A stretch of 64,000 bases of DNA, taken from assembly GCA_036186865.1 (NCBI GenBank), contig AP025040.1, positions 35,947,521 through 36,011,520 on the forward strand, given 5' to 3'. Below are positions 49,187 through 60,082 of this stretch, one piece after another (the stretch's first letter is position 1; the number at the start of each line of letters is the position of its first letter). The notes under the pieces were generated by a model. That model had not been told where the DNA came from. It searched no databases and saw only the letters and a list, made by a program, of their open reading frames with translations. The DNA is from Eustoma russellianum (Eukaryota; Streptophyta; Magnoliopsida; Gentianales; Gentianaceae). Made by a program: the position numbers and the translations under genes.

Positions 49187-51829
49187 CTTATGCCAAATTA
49201 ACCCTAGAACGTGCAAGTATGTTTCTGGAAATTTTTATAATTTTTGAAATTCGTTTACTATTTTTACGATCGTGAACAAAATGTATAAACAGTGCAGAAA
49301 CTGAAAAGTAAATGCAGAAAGTAAATGACACCAAGAATTTTATACTGGTTCGGTTATCAACAACCTACTCCAGTCTTCAAGGAACACCTTCCTTGGTTCA
49401 CACTAATCACACAACTCAAAAAAACCTTACCACAGGGTTGATGGAGTTACACACCAACTCCAACCCTTTACAAACCTTGTATGTTCAATACAATTCGCAC
49501 GAACACCACCACCAAGCAAGAATGAAGATTGATCACACCTTGATCAATCTTTTACAAAGATGTATAATGAATGGTGGTTTATCTCAAGCCTATTCAAGAT
49601 TGAAAGAATATGAATACAATAGGCTTACAAGAAGAAAGAAAGAAAGAGAGAATGTGGAAGAAGAAGAACTAGGCTTTTTGATCACTTTGAATCTTGCAAT
49701 GCTTGGCCTTGTTTTGTTTGCTCTCCTCTTCTCTTTTTAATTGCAGCCGTCCCCTCCTAGGGTTTCTCCCCTCTTGAAAATTGTCTTTTAAGTCCTTGAG
49801 AGAGTGTAAGACATCATTGTGACAATGCCTTGCTTGCTTGGCATCATTCTATTGGATCATCATTTAGTCGTCGCTTACTTGGCACCTCTTTATTGGCTCA
49901 ATGTTGTCATCAAGATGACATGGAAAAATCTGAGATTAACACTTTAAACATGTGCCAATATCAACCATTAAGTCATGCCATAAATCACAAATTTCATCAT
50001 AAATTGCAAGACAATAAAATCCCTCCTTTTCTACCCAAGAAAATCGGCCATGATGTTCTTGCCATGCTGAATTTTTCAGCATGTGCAACCTTCCATTTCC
50101 TTCAAAATAATACCCATTATTCTTTGATTTTTCACCATAAAAATGAATCAATAATACATGGTAAGTCTTGCTATCAATTTAGAAGTGAACTTGGACACAA
50201 AAGAGGTTAACATTCGGCCACACCATGTCTTGCACATGCTGAAATTTCAGCATGTGTAACATCCACCACTTATTCAAAATATTGCCTATTTTGCATTAAT
50301 TTGATCCAACAATTCAATCATCATTTAGTATGCAATATTCTCATCTTTTATGGAATAAAAATTAGACAATAATATGACCTAAATTTCGGCCATGCACACT
50401 CCTACACATGCTGAAATTTTCAGCATGTGTGATATTCAAAATATCATAATTTTAATTCCATAACTTATTAAAAATACTTCCAAATCATCTTCCAATCAAT
50501 CCACCTTAATCAAGAAGTAAAATATGTCTCATAATGACATTAAAAACGCCACCCATTAGCACACATGCTGAATTTTCAGCATGTGTCACAATTGTGACAA
50601 GATTTTGAAATATTACCTTTTGTAACTTCTTTCTTTAAGTCACCAACATTGTATGATTGATCCTTGACCAATCAATATGCCAACAAGGCTCCAAATAAGC
50701 ACCATCTCAGCTGTAGGGGCGTTGGTAATGTGTTTGGCATGTGCTGAATTTTATTTTTGCTAACTTTGTAAAATAATGCACATTTAATAATACACACATG
50801 TAATATTCCAATCAGCCCTTAATTTAATTTTCTAGAACACTTTAAGATGTATATTATATGTAAAAAGTGTCTAGATACGTGTCACATGATGTTCAAGAAA
50901 AACGTTCCATGTTATGTGTGTAGAAAACCGAATTTTCGATATTTATCGATTACCCGATTTTTCTCTAATTTAAATTCCAACTTTTGCACATGATATATAT
51001 ATTATGTTATACATAATATATATAATATATACTTTAAATTTCAGCACTTGGCTGATTTAAAGTGGTACCATAAACATGTGACAAAATTAAAATTGGAATA
51101 TTCACATTTTGGCCTAAATGTGGGGTGATTTGTGTGTGCCAACATGGAAAGTATTTTGGCTGATCATACCATGTGTGGCACGAAATTTTCATCAATTTTT
51201 GATGTATATGGGCTGGCCATTTATTTATGGCAAGTACGTGACACGTTGGCGAAGTTTCGGTATTCGCCCGATACGACAAATTTCGGTTTAGAACCTTTTA
51301 TCGTGTCGTATTTAATTTGTCATCACCATATCTTATATCATATGATATAAGACCTGAATGTACTCATAAATATGAGTTAAGTATAATGGTGTGACGTTAA
51401 CGTACGTACGTAAGATATATAACGTGTCGGTAGTACGTTGGAATACATGTGTACGTGCCTTTTTCAAAAAAATCTGAAAATATATATATATATTATGTAT
51501 ATGTGGCGTGTTTAATAAGATGGGGAGGAGGAGAGAACTTTCCTTCCTTGGCCTTGTTGCCTTTGTGCCTTTTCCAAATGAATCTTCCTTTAATGAACTA
51601 CTTAGTTTATCAAACTAAGTACTTCACTTAATGAACTACTTTAGTTCATTAATGGTGGCACCTGAAAATAGTATAAACTCAACAAATGTTCGCCATATGA
51701 TGTAAGCTTTAATGCTTCATGGCTCGTTAGTACGGCAACATAATATATAAGCTAAATAAGGCAAGTAATGGCAAGTTATCATGCACACATGTACACTTAT
51801 GCACGTTTATATCTTATGCTCGTTTTTGT
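49187..51829 (+). repeat. Inverted repeat right arm (single tandem unit)
   Basis: One copy of each left-arm block, inverted. Palindromes of the CACATGCTGAA type at about 50067, 50235, 50405 and 50565 keep the ~160-170-bp spacing. Small differences from the left arm are scattered, such as a one-base change in a T run near 49425. No gene. Confidence 0.93.
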
Positions 51830-52031
51830 ATAAACTCAACAAATGTTCGCCATATGATGTAAGCTTCAATGCTTCATGGCTCGTTAGTACGGCAACATAA
51901 TATATAAGCTAAATAAGGCAAGTTATCATGCATACATGTGCACTTGTGTATATATATACTCAACGTTTATATAGGTGTATATATATTCAAATTTCTTATT
52001 TTGAAATCACTCAAACCCTCTTATTTCTACA
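51830..52031 (+). repeat. 157-bp direct duplication and outer end of the right arm
   Basis: The block TATAAACTCAACAAATGTTC at 51672 recurs at 51829 and similarity continues for about 120 bp. It is followed by AT-rich sequence and the LTR-end-like ATTTTGAAATCACTCAAACCC…TTTCTACA. The left arm lacks this extra copy. Confidence 0.85.
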
Positions 52032-53145
52032 ATCTCCTGCACGTTGCACATCATGCATTACATTGTCCCCATTTACATGATTCATAAGACTGATTTTTAT
52101 GCCAAAGAAATGAAGAAAAGATCTTTTTGATATAAAGATTTCAGTTTTTGAAAGAACAACTCCTATTGGTACCATTAATTCCTGGCCAGCATGACCCGCT
52201 CCAGATCCAGGGTTAATTGATCTGATAATGATTATGACCGTTTAGGCCCGGTGAGAATAGACCTGATGATGATTACGACCGTTCAGGTCCGGAGAGAATA
52301 GACTTGATTATGATGATTGACTATATGACCATTTTCAGATCCGAAAATAATAGATCCGAAGGGAATGATATGGCCGCCTCAGATCCGGAGAAAATAGATC
52401 TGAACACTCTTTATTCTCGTTTTATTTACGATGATCTTTTGAAAGAAAGAATGAACGAATTTATCCTTATCTTATCATGCTGCATCACATGTGCATATTC
52501 ATACATGCTGCATTTAATAGCTAGTTGAATGCTATGTGTATAGTTACTTAGGTTACAACCTTATGATGTACGGTCACTTAAGTTATGATTTTATTGTCGC
52601 ATAAGTTATGATCTTAATTCTTTTGATGGCCAATGGATTGAAGGTCAGGTATGTGGAGAATCCAAATTCTTGGGATTTGGTTCTTGTGTATACTTTTCAT
52701 TTAATTCTTGGTTGTTTATGGTTTACTTGCTGGTGACTTTGTCACTCACCTTCTTATTTTTCCTCCCAGAGCCTGCAGGAAACGGGGTAGAGTGGATTGA
52801 CGATGAGCCTTGAGTTCCGTACTAGTAGACGAGAGAGAGAGAGGATGGCAGCTTAAGGAATTTATTATGATGGTTTAGGTTTGATGAACTTATGTTGGAA
52901 CAAACATTTCGGATTACTCTTTTTATTTTGTTGACATGGTTGTAGACATTATGTCGGATAATTCGGAATGTTTTACTTAAAAGTTTTTATTCTGCCGAAG
53001 TTTTGCTTACCTGTCGATATGTAGGCATGATAGTCCGTAAATTTTGTTATGGACTATGACATGTTATGCGTTGACGCCTGGTACTCTCCGTAGTGAAGTA
53101 CGGCGGGTGCACCGTATTCGGGCAGGCCGGATATGGGGTGCTACT

Positions 53146-53760
53146 TGGGGATCACTAGTGCTGTTTGTAAAGAAAAAGGACGACAACATGCGACTATGCA
53201 TTGACTACAGGGAGTTAAATAAAGTTACTATTAAGAATAAATACCTTGCCCCAGATTGATGACTTATTCGACCAGCTGAGAGGAGCTGCTATATTCAGTA
53301 AAATCGATCTTCATTCTTGTTATCATCAGCTAAAAATAAAGCCGAGGACATTCCAAAGACAGCTTTTCGGACCCGATATGCGCATTACGAATTTTTGGTA
53401 ATGTCTTTCGGATTGACCAATGCCCCAACCGCATTTATGGACCTCTTGAACACTGTATTTCGCAAACAACTGGACAAGTTCGTGGTTGTTTTTATTGATG
53501 ACATCCTGATATATTCGCTAGATGAGAATACTCACGTCGAGCACTTGCATGTCGTACTAAGCATCTTAAAAGAGAAACAGTTGTACGCCAGTTTAGCAAG
53601 TGTGAGTTTTGGCTACAGAGTGTTACCTTCTTGGGACATGTCGTGTCGAAAGATGGCATAGCAGTGGATCCCAAAAAGATCGCGAAAATTACAGATTGGC
53701 CACGACCGACAAACGTTACCAAAGTTCGAAGCTTTTTGGGCTAGTCGGCTATTATCAGAA
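53146..53760 (+). pseudogene. K reverse transcriptase, main part
   Basis: Continues the RT interrupted by LTR-J: WGSLVLFVKKKDDNMRLCIDYRELNKVTIKNKY, then a one-base shift to IDDLFDQLRGAAIFSKIDLH. A further shift leads into EDIPKTAFRTRYAHYEFLVMSFGLTNAP, and then the catalytic box VFIDDILIYS (about 53489-53518). After YASL another frame change occurs, and the thumb region (RKDRENYRLATTDKRYQ-type, then LFGLVGYYQKFVEGFSKIA) is read in the next frame. The catalytic Asp pair is present. The stops and at least three frameshifts make it dead. Confidence 0.9.
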
Positions 53761-54370
53761 GTTCGTTGAGGGATTCTCTAAGATAGCGGTACCACTGACC
53801 ATACTAACACAAAAGAAAACTAAATTTGAGTGGACTGCTGACTGCGAAAGAAGTTTTACCGGACTCAAGCAAAGATTAACCTCATCTCCAATCCTAGCCT
53901 AATCAGTTGCCAGAGAAAGTTACACTATCTACAACAACGCTTCTCGAAATGGATTAGGTTGCGTCTTGATGCAGAGGGACCAAGTCATTGCGTATGCATC
54001 CTAATAGCTTAAACCCTATGAACAGAATTACCCGGTGCATGACCTGGAATTGGCCGTCGTAGTGTTTGCACTAAAAATCTGGAGGCATTATCTGTATAGG
54101 GAACGGTGTGAGGTTTACACTGATCATAAGAACCTTTGAAATACTTGTTCACGCAGAAGGAGTTATACATGAGGCAACGCAGACGGCTTGAGCTGATTAA
54201 GGATTACAACTTGGCCATTAATTATCATCCGAGTAAGGCGAATAAAGTGGCTGACGCACTGAGCGGAAAGTCTAGCAATGCAAGACAGACACGTCTGGAG
54301 CGAGACATGGCTGAATTCGAATTAGATATGGTCGAGTCTATAGCTAATATTCTTGCAACCCTAGTGATAT
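53761..54370 (+). pseudogene. K RNase H domain remnant
   Basis: From the RT end (AVPLTILTQKKTKFEWTADCERSF) into the Gypsy RNase H. The first catalytic position reads NNASRNGLGCVLM where the family has Asp before Ala-Ser, so this Asp is now Asn. QLKPYEQNYPVHDLELAVVVFALKIWRHYL is readable apart from a double stop/Leu change just before it, and YTDHKNL carries the later Asp. It ends RRRLELIKDYNLAINYHPSKANKVADALSGKSS, the usual RNase H exit. Broken and likely inactive. Confidence 0.88.
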
Positions 54371-55330
54371 AACCAACATTGATCGACCGGATAAAGGATG
54401 GACAGTTAAGCGATGTCAAGTAGTCAAGAATTACGGATAAGGTTAAACAAGCACCGGCTAATGATTTTCAGTTGAGAGATGATGGCAGTTTATGGTTCCA
54501 GAACCGATTATATATACCAAACGTCGATGAAATCCAGAGAGAGGTCCTGAAGGAAGCTCATCATTCACGACTGTCCGTGCACCCCAAGCCACCAAAATGT
54601 ATCAAGATTCGAAGCAACATTACAGGTGGAATGAATGAAATGACAGATTGCGGATTATGTGGAACCGTGCTTAGTATGTCAGCAAGTGAAGATGGAACAT
54701 CAGAAACCAATGGGACTTCTACAAGCCTAGGAAATTCCTGAGTGGAAGTGGATCACATCACCATGGATTTCATCACAGGATTTCCAAAGACCCGAGGAGG
54801 CAGCGACACCATATGGGTAATAGTGGACAGACTTTACTAAATCTGCGCATTTCTTACCAATGCTGATTCAAGCTTCGATGGAAAGACTGATATAAATGTA
54901 TATGGATAACGTCATGAGTCTGCATAGTGTTCCAGTAAGTATAGTTTGCGACCGAGATCCGCGTTTCACCTCCAGATTCTAGACCGCGTTCCAGCATGCT
55001 ATAAATACCGAGATTTGAATGAGTACTCGATTCCATCCACAGATGGATGAACAGAGCAAAAGGACAATAAAAACGTTGGAAGACATGTTATGATCCTGTA
55101 TGTTGGATTTTCAGGGTAACTAGGACAAATCTGTGAAGCTGACGGAGTTTGCGTATAGTAATAGCCACCACAACTCTATTGGAATGGCACCTTTCGAAGT
55201 GTTGTATGGACGGAAGTGTCGATAACCCTTGTATTAGGATGAAGTAGGTGAAAGAATGATTACCGGGCTAGAATTGGTGGATCAAACCAAGGACAAAGTC
55301 CGACTGATACGTGAAAGACTAAACGTAGCC
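54371..55330 (+). pseudogene. K integrase remnant (zinc-binding and catalytic core)
   Basis: The N-terminal HHCC region is recognisable as EVLKEAHHSRLSVHP and, after a frame change, EPCLVCQQVKMEHQKP. The core begins WKWDHITMDFITGFPKT with the first catalytic Asp. The second lies in VCDRDPRFTS (about 54948). The third catalytic residue, a Glu in the usual QSERT motif, reads Lys here (EQSKRTIKTLEDML, about 55047). Many TAG/TGA stops follow, up to FEVLYGRKCR and DKVRLIRERLNVA. Known role: insertion of the cDNA into the genome. This copy cannot act. Confidence 0.9.
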
Positions 55331-55339
55331 TAGGATCGC

Positions 55340-55790
55340 AGTAAAAGCTGGGAAACTCGAAACGTCGACCTATGGATTTCGTGGTTGGCGAGAAGGTATA
55401 CTTGAAGATCTTGCGAACGAAAGGAGTGATGCGCTTCAGAGTAAAAGGAAAGTTGAGTCCTCGCTTCATCGGACCATATGAAATTTTGGAGAAGATTGGG
55501 CCCGTAGCTTACCGACTAGCATTGCCACCTTCACTATCACAGATACACGATATGTTCCACGTATTGCAACTATGGAAAAACGTTCATGACCCGAGTCATG
55601 TATAGCAACATCAGCAGTTGGAAATTCGGGATGACGCCTCCTACGACGAGGTGCCAGTGTGTATTTTAGACTGGAAGGAGCAAGTATTGCGAAGTAAGTC
55701 GATTCCATTTGTTAAGGTTCAGTGGAGTAATTACACAGAACGGGAGGCTACCTGAGAGCCAGAGCAGCAAATAAGGAGCAATACCTTCAG
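55340..55790 (+). pseudogene. K integrase C-terminus with chromodomain-like tail
   Basis: Reads VGEKVYLKI…GVMRFRVKGKLSPRFIGPYEILEKIGPVAYRLALPP, the GPY/F module, then IHDMFHVLQLWKNVHDPSHV and a stop (55603-55605). In the same frame the chromodomain-like segment follows: VPVCILDWKEQVLRSKSIP, FVKVQWSNYTEREAT, then TGA (55753-55755) in place of the conserved Trp, then EPEQQIR. Chromodomains of this kind are characteristic of Tekay/Del chromoviruses and are thought to direct insertion to heterochromatin. Confidence 0.88.
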
Positions 55791-55834
55791 CTCTTTGACT
55801 AAGGTACGTAAGTTTCAAGTCCAAAACTTTTTAT

Positions 55835-55848
55835 AAGGGAGGGGGAAA
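55835..55848 (+). promoter_or_regulatory. K polypurine tract
   Basis: AAGGGAGGGGGAAA immediately before the 3' LTR start TGTTACG (55849). Matches the tract of H (AAGGGGGGAGAA) in position. Confidence 0.88.
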
Positions 55849-56541
55849 TGTTACGCCCCAACTCCCGTTACATGCGTAGAATGAACCTCGTTTTGATATC
55901 ATAAAGTGATATAATGTGTCTAAATGTTATCTTAAATAAATTCTAAAAATTACTTAAGTAACCTATTAGGTGAAAGGCAAATTAATTTATAAATAAAGAA
56001 GTAGTACAAGTTTTATTTAGGAATTAATAAAAGGAAAAAAAAAGAAAATCACACATAAGGAGATAAAACAAGGTTAGAATGATAATTTCACCACCCTCTT
56101 GCACCCCACCACCCACCCAACCAGCCTCCCTTCATTTTGCCCCCAAAATTTCTATTGCTTTTCTTTTATTTCTTTTCCCTTCAATCATTTCCATTTCTTA
56201 CACCATGTAGGACATGCACCCACTAAGATTTCATGCAAGCCCTTTTCTCTCCCACTAACTCATTAATCAAAGAACTACTCATCATTTGCCCCCACTACAC
56301 ATCCGGCCAAAGTTTCCTCCAAGCCGTAACAACACATTTCATCTTGAATTTCCTACTTCATTATCCACCCATCACTCTCTCTCATCTCAAATTCTTCCAT
56401 TACACTCCCTTCTCTCACTAGAACCAACTCTTCATCCTCCAACCTCCCTCTTTACCATGAGTGCTCCAAGCATAAGGAAGAAGAATTCTTCCATTGACCA
56501 AGTGATGAAACAATCTTCCAAGAGTAGTAATACCTAACGTA

Positions 56542-57876
56542 TGTAAGGTCCGAAATACACTCTAGAGGGGGGGTGAATAGAGTGTTTGGCTCTTTTGCGG
56601 AATTTTCTTGTTTTTCTCAACTCAAAAAGATATTCAAAATCAGAGCAAGAATTGGAGATGAGAGACAATGAAAGAGTACACCGGATATAGAGTGGTTCGA
56701 ATCGTAAATGATTCTACTCCACTACCACTTTGTTTCCAAAGTGGATTTTCAACAACTACTCTTCTTATTATGAACAATAAGAACAACCACAGCACCACTT
56801 ACACTAACACTTTAGTGTAAGCAACAACAACAGCAACTTCTTGCACAAAACACTTGTGCAACTACAACAACTACAGCTCGTAGCAAGAACAATTTCTTGC
56901 TTCCTCACAACTTCAACAAAAGTTCTCTCAAGAACTTCTCACAGTGGGTTGAAGAGATATAGTAAGGTTCACACTTTCTCACAAGTCTAAGCACAAGCTA
57001 GAGATCAAATAATTATGGTTCCTCTTGTGCTTGACTCTCTTTCTCTCAATATACAACAATGAAGGTCAAAGAAAGCTAGACAAGCTTTGAACAAATTTAC
57101 AAGTATGAGAGAAATGTACAACAATGTAAAATGAAGCTAGATGATGTTGAAAGTGTGTAATTGCTTCATCCAAGCTTCCTCTATTTATAGATGAAGTTCA
57201 CCACGTTTTTTGAGGCCTTCCACCAAGTCTTCATCTTCAAAAATGTCAAGACAATGCCAAAATAGTCTTTAGCCACCCTATGGAGTGATTTGATCTTGTA
57301 TAGCCACCCTAGAGAATCTTAGACATGTATACAATAGTCAAGGAAGCATGTAATAAGTTGGGTTAAAGTCTACAAGAAGTTTGAAGAAGATTGGAAAGAG
57401 AAAACCTTGAAAATCAACCTTGGATTTTATTCTAACGTTCAAAAAATTTGAATTCTGGAGGACATCGATCGATCTATGTCACCAGATTTAGAGACTGAAG
57501 TACTCAGTCAGACATCGATCGATCGATGTCAGGGGCTGAAGTGACATCGATCGATCGATGTCACCAGGTTTAGAGACTGAAGTCCTCAGTTCAACATCGA
57601 TCGATCGAAGTCAGGGGATGAAGTGACATCGATCGATCGATGTCCTTGTGGTTGAGGGTTCGATGTCTTCAGTCAGACATCGATCGATCGATGTCAGGGG
57701 CTGAAGTACATCGATCGATCGATGTCCCCTGTTTGAGAGATCGATGTCAACCAGTGACTTCCAATCTCAACCATCTTTGGACATAATGTGTTTTGCCTAT
57801 TTTGCATCAAATATTAAACATAATTTTAACTCATTCAAAACATCTTTTCATCATCAAAACGTTTTACAACTTAACA
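56542..57876 (+). mobile_element. LTR-M: solo LTR (1335 bp) in K 3' LTR; TSD A(C/T)GTA
   Basis: TGTAAGGTCCGAAATACAC … ACAACTTAACA, flanked by ACGTA (56537-56541) and ATGTA (57877-57881); the 5' LTR of K shows the empty site as CTAAGGTAAGTG. Its start shares a CTAGAGGGGGGGTGAATAG-like block and a later GTGGTTCGAA…CTACTCCA block with LTR-L, although overall similarity is low. It contains a striking palindrome array at 57461-57726. No coding region. Confidence 0.85.
57461..57726 (+). repeat. 82-bp tandem repeat with paired 20-bp palindromes GACATCGATCGATCGATGTC
   Basis: Seven near-perfect palindromes start at 57461, 57511, 57543, 57593, 57625, 57676 and 57707. Spacing alternates 50, 32, 50, 32, 51, 31, so the true unit is 82 bp with two palindromes per unit, about 3.5 units. 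Linkers differ: the longer contains ACTGAAGT…CAGTCA, the shorter AGGGGCTGAAGT. A half-copy (ATCGATGTC) follows near 57740. Confidence 0.95.
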
Positions 57877-58454
57877 ATGTAAGTGTACTATCTTTCCTCA
57901 TAAACATCCTATTTCCTTCTACTTTCTAAAAGATTCTCACAACTCCCTCATAGGCCTTCAACTGTAGGTTTCAACAAGAAGGTAAGAGGAGCTTCTCTAG
58001 TCCATCAAGTGAGAAATCTCAAGCCATTCAAGGTAAAATTAACTTAGATCGAGTCTTGGAACATCCATACTCTCATCTCCTTCATGAAAGACTAATTTTT
58101 TCTTCTTCTTGGCCCTCAAGGCCGTGACTACCCAGGCCAAGACCAAAAAGTGATTTTGTACCCTTGAGTGTAAGAATCAAGTACCAAAGGCAAGTATTCT
58201 TCTTAGCTTCTTCAAGAATATTTAAAAATGAAGTCTCATATGTTCATATGCAAAGATGGACCATGCATGCATAGAATAAAATAAAGCTCTTACTATTAAG
58301 CTATGGAAAATATACTTGCATGTACTAAACTATGTATGCATGTGTGCCATTCTTGTATAGTTCATGAAAATGGTTAAAATAATAATCAAATAGGACATGC
58401 ATGGCCAAAAATCTTGGTGGACAGCCCCTAGGGGACGTGCATAACTCAAGAAAT

Positions 58455-58955
58455 GAAGGGCAAATATGCAAGTCTCATCTCCAATACAAAATGAAGGCAA
58501 ATGAGTACACTTTCTTGAAAAGTGTATTAAGAACCTCATTAGAACATCGATTTCTTGTGTGCATGTTGAATGAATATCAGTATCTTGTTTTTCCTATAAG
58601 TAAGGGTGCATTTGCATGATTATGACTATAATATAGCATGTCTATGGCACAATATAAATTGCATGTTGTAAAAGGCACCATCTTGGATTATCAACGTCAT
58701 AAATCCGCCATTTCCTTCTATAATGGGTGCGGTTGAAGCCTTCATCAAGGACCACGAATTCGTCACCATCATCATGATGCGTATTTTTATGATCATGGTC
58801 TGAGGAGGTGTAGTTTCATGGGAGTTACACTCTTATGTGCTTGCACGTCACTTTTATCATGATCATCACCATGACCAAGGTTCTTGTGATCCTGAATATA
58901 TAAGATGTGATGTTGTATAAATTTTAGAATGTTAAAATCAGGGATATTGATGTTC
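58455..58955. other. Extra ~500-bp segment in K 3' LTR
   Basis: The 5' LTR reads ACTCAAGAAATGAATCATGCATCATCATG (about 35733), while here about 500 bp separate ACTCAAGAAATGAA from ATGCATCATCATG. I see no coding content, no terminal repeats and no clear TSD. It is either a small insertion here or a deletion in the 5' LTR. Confidence 0.65.
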
Positions 58956-60082
58956 ATCATGCATCATCATGTAAGTGACAATGGTAGGTAGGATATAAAA
59001 ATAGATGTCATCATCTTGGCATCATGCATGCATTCCACACATTGAAAAATCCATATTAGTAAGCCCACCAACATTCGGCCAAGAGGCCAAAGTAATGCCA
59101 TCTTGACGTATCAATTACCATTTGAATGTACCTATGTGATTGTCTATATATGAACGGTTTAAACAAGAGAGAAAAAAATTTCCATAGATGTAACCATGAA
59201 ACAAAGATGAAAATTCCAAGTACTTGTGTTGAATAATTTTCGGCCATAAGGCCATAATTGACATTTACATGATAATTTATACATATGTGAGAATACCTAT
59301 GTGCCTACATCTTGGGTGCCTTACCATGAATTAAATTTATTCAAGTATGCTTATGTAAATAAATAAATAACGTGTATTATATGAAGCAGTTCTATTATAT
59401 TTAAAGAACAAAATTTAAAGAACAAAATTTAAAGAACAAGCATAAACATGACACTAAATAAAATGGTAAATTAAGAAAGGAATATATACCAACTTTAAGC
59501 CATACGGCCATATGGGGTATATTAAAAATGAATTATACTTACTTTTACACACTCGATTAAATGTAGGTATTATTATATGTATGTAATTAGCATAATTGCT
59601 GTACACATCAAGTTAAAGAAATTAATATATGCATATATAAAAACCATCGGCCAAGAAAGGCCATTCGGCACAACTATAATAAAATAAGATATTTGAATAA
59701 ATATTAAGTAAATACACATCTATAATAAATATGCAACATAATTCAAATCAATGATAATCACGATGCTAAATTCAAAAAGGTACAAGATATTTAGTAAAGA
59801 ATGTTTCAGGGCTATTTAAACCAAAATCACCTTATAGGGGCAAAATGGTAAATACACATAAGACCTATTAAGAATGGAAGACTTGGAAACCGAATTCATT
59901 AGGGACCTGTGTTAAGCAATCCCTCATGCATTTTTTCATCATGATTTTCAAAGCCAATAAGTTTTATTTACGAACAGGTTTACGAAATGATTATTACATG
60001 TGACATTTTAAAGTTTTCATGATTTAAAGAATTGTATCACGAGACGAATGATTCCATATGACTTATGCATGTATCTGTTGGT

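Larger units (their letters stand above)
43179..52031. mobile_element. Giant inverted repeat made of two L-family LTR pieces, within LTR-J
   Basis: Left arm (minus-oriented L-family) and right arm (plus-oriented) face each other around an axis at about 49164. Arms are about 2.64 kb and nearly identical; the left arm has two extra tandem units and is 5.9 kb. Outer ends are the LTR end: TGTAGAGAAAAAGGGGTTTG on the left, and the reverse complement of TGTAGAAATAAGAGGGTTTG on the right. The inner ends lack the LTR start, so two 5'-truncated LTRs are joined head to head. No protein-coding region. The TSD is not clear. Transcription through it would give a very long hairpin RNA. Confidence 0.88.
40366..53145 (+). 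mobile_element. LTR-J: solo Gypsy-type LTR inserted in the K RT gene; TSD T(A/G)GGG
   Basis: Starts TGTTGTACCTAACG at 40366 and ends ATGGGGTGCTACT at 53145 (final A of the family's terminal CA apparently mutated). Flanks are TAGGG (40361-40365) and TGGGG (53146-53150); merging them restores the RT reading across the gap. It belongs to the same LTR family as G and H but is more diverged: it has the TAACT/AGTTACTTT-rich zone (41080-41290), one or two ~190-bp modules (about 42370-42560), the GC-rich repeats (52225-52330) and a terminus ending in GGCAGGCCGG. Own sequence is about 40366-43178 and 52032-53145, with the giant inverted repeat between. No coding region, so it is a solo LTR. Confidence 0.88.

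Noticed and set aside
44846..50210. A 126-codon open frame repeated four times (44846, 46482, 48118, 49830) and a 71-codon frame opposite it
   Set aside because: The copies are near-identical because the DNA units are recent duplicates. The frames run through the palindrome modules, show no domain, and are absent from the older LTR-L copy.
43179..52031. Foldback or MULE-type DNA transposon with long terminal inverted repeats
   Set aside because: The arms are recognisably L-family LTR sequence (shared with LTR-L) and no clear 8-11-bp TSD or transposase was found. A rearranged LTR pair fits better, though the TSD remains unresolved.
57461..57726. Regularly spaced repeats resembling a CRISPR array
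   Set aside because: The repeats are perfect palindromes with two alternating, similar linkers inside a solo LTR of a plant genome. Spacers are not unique, and no cas genes are present.
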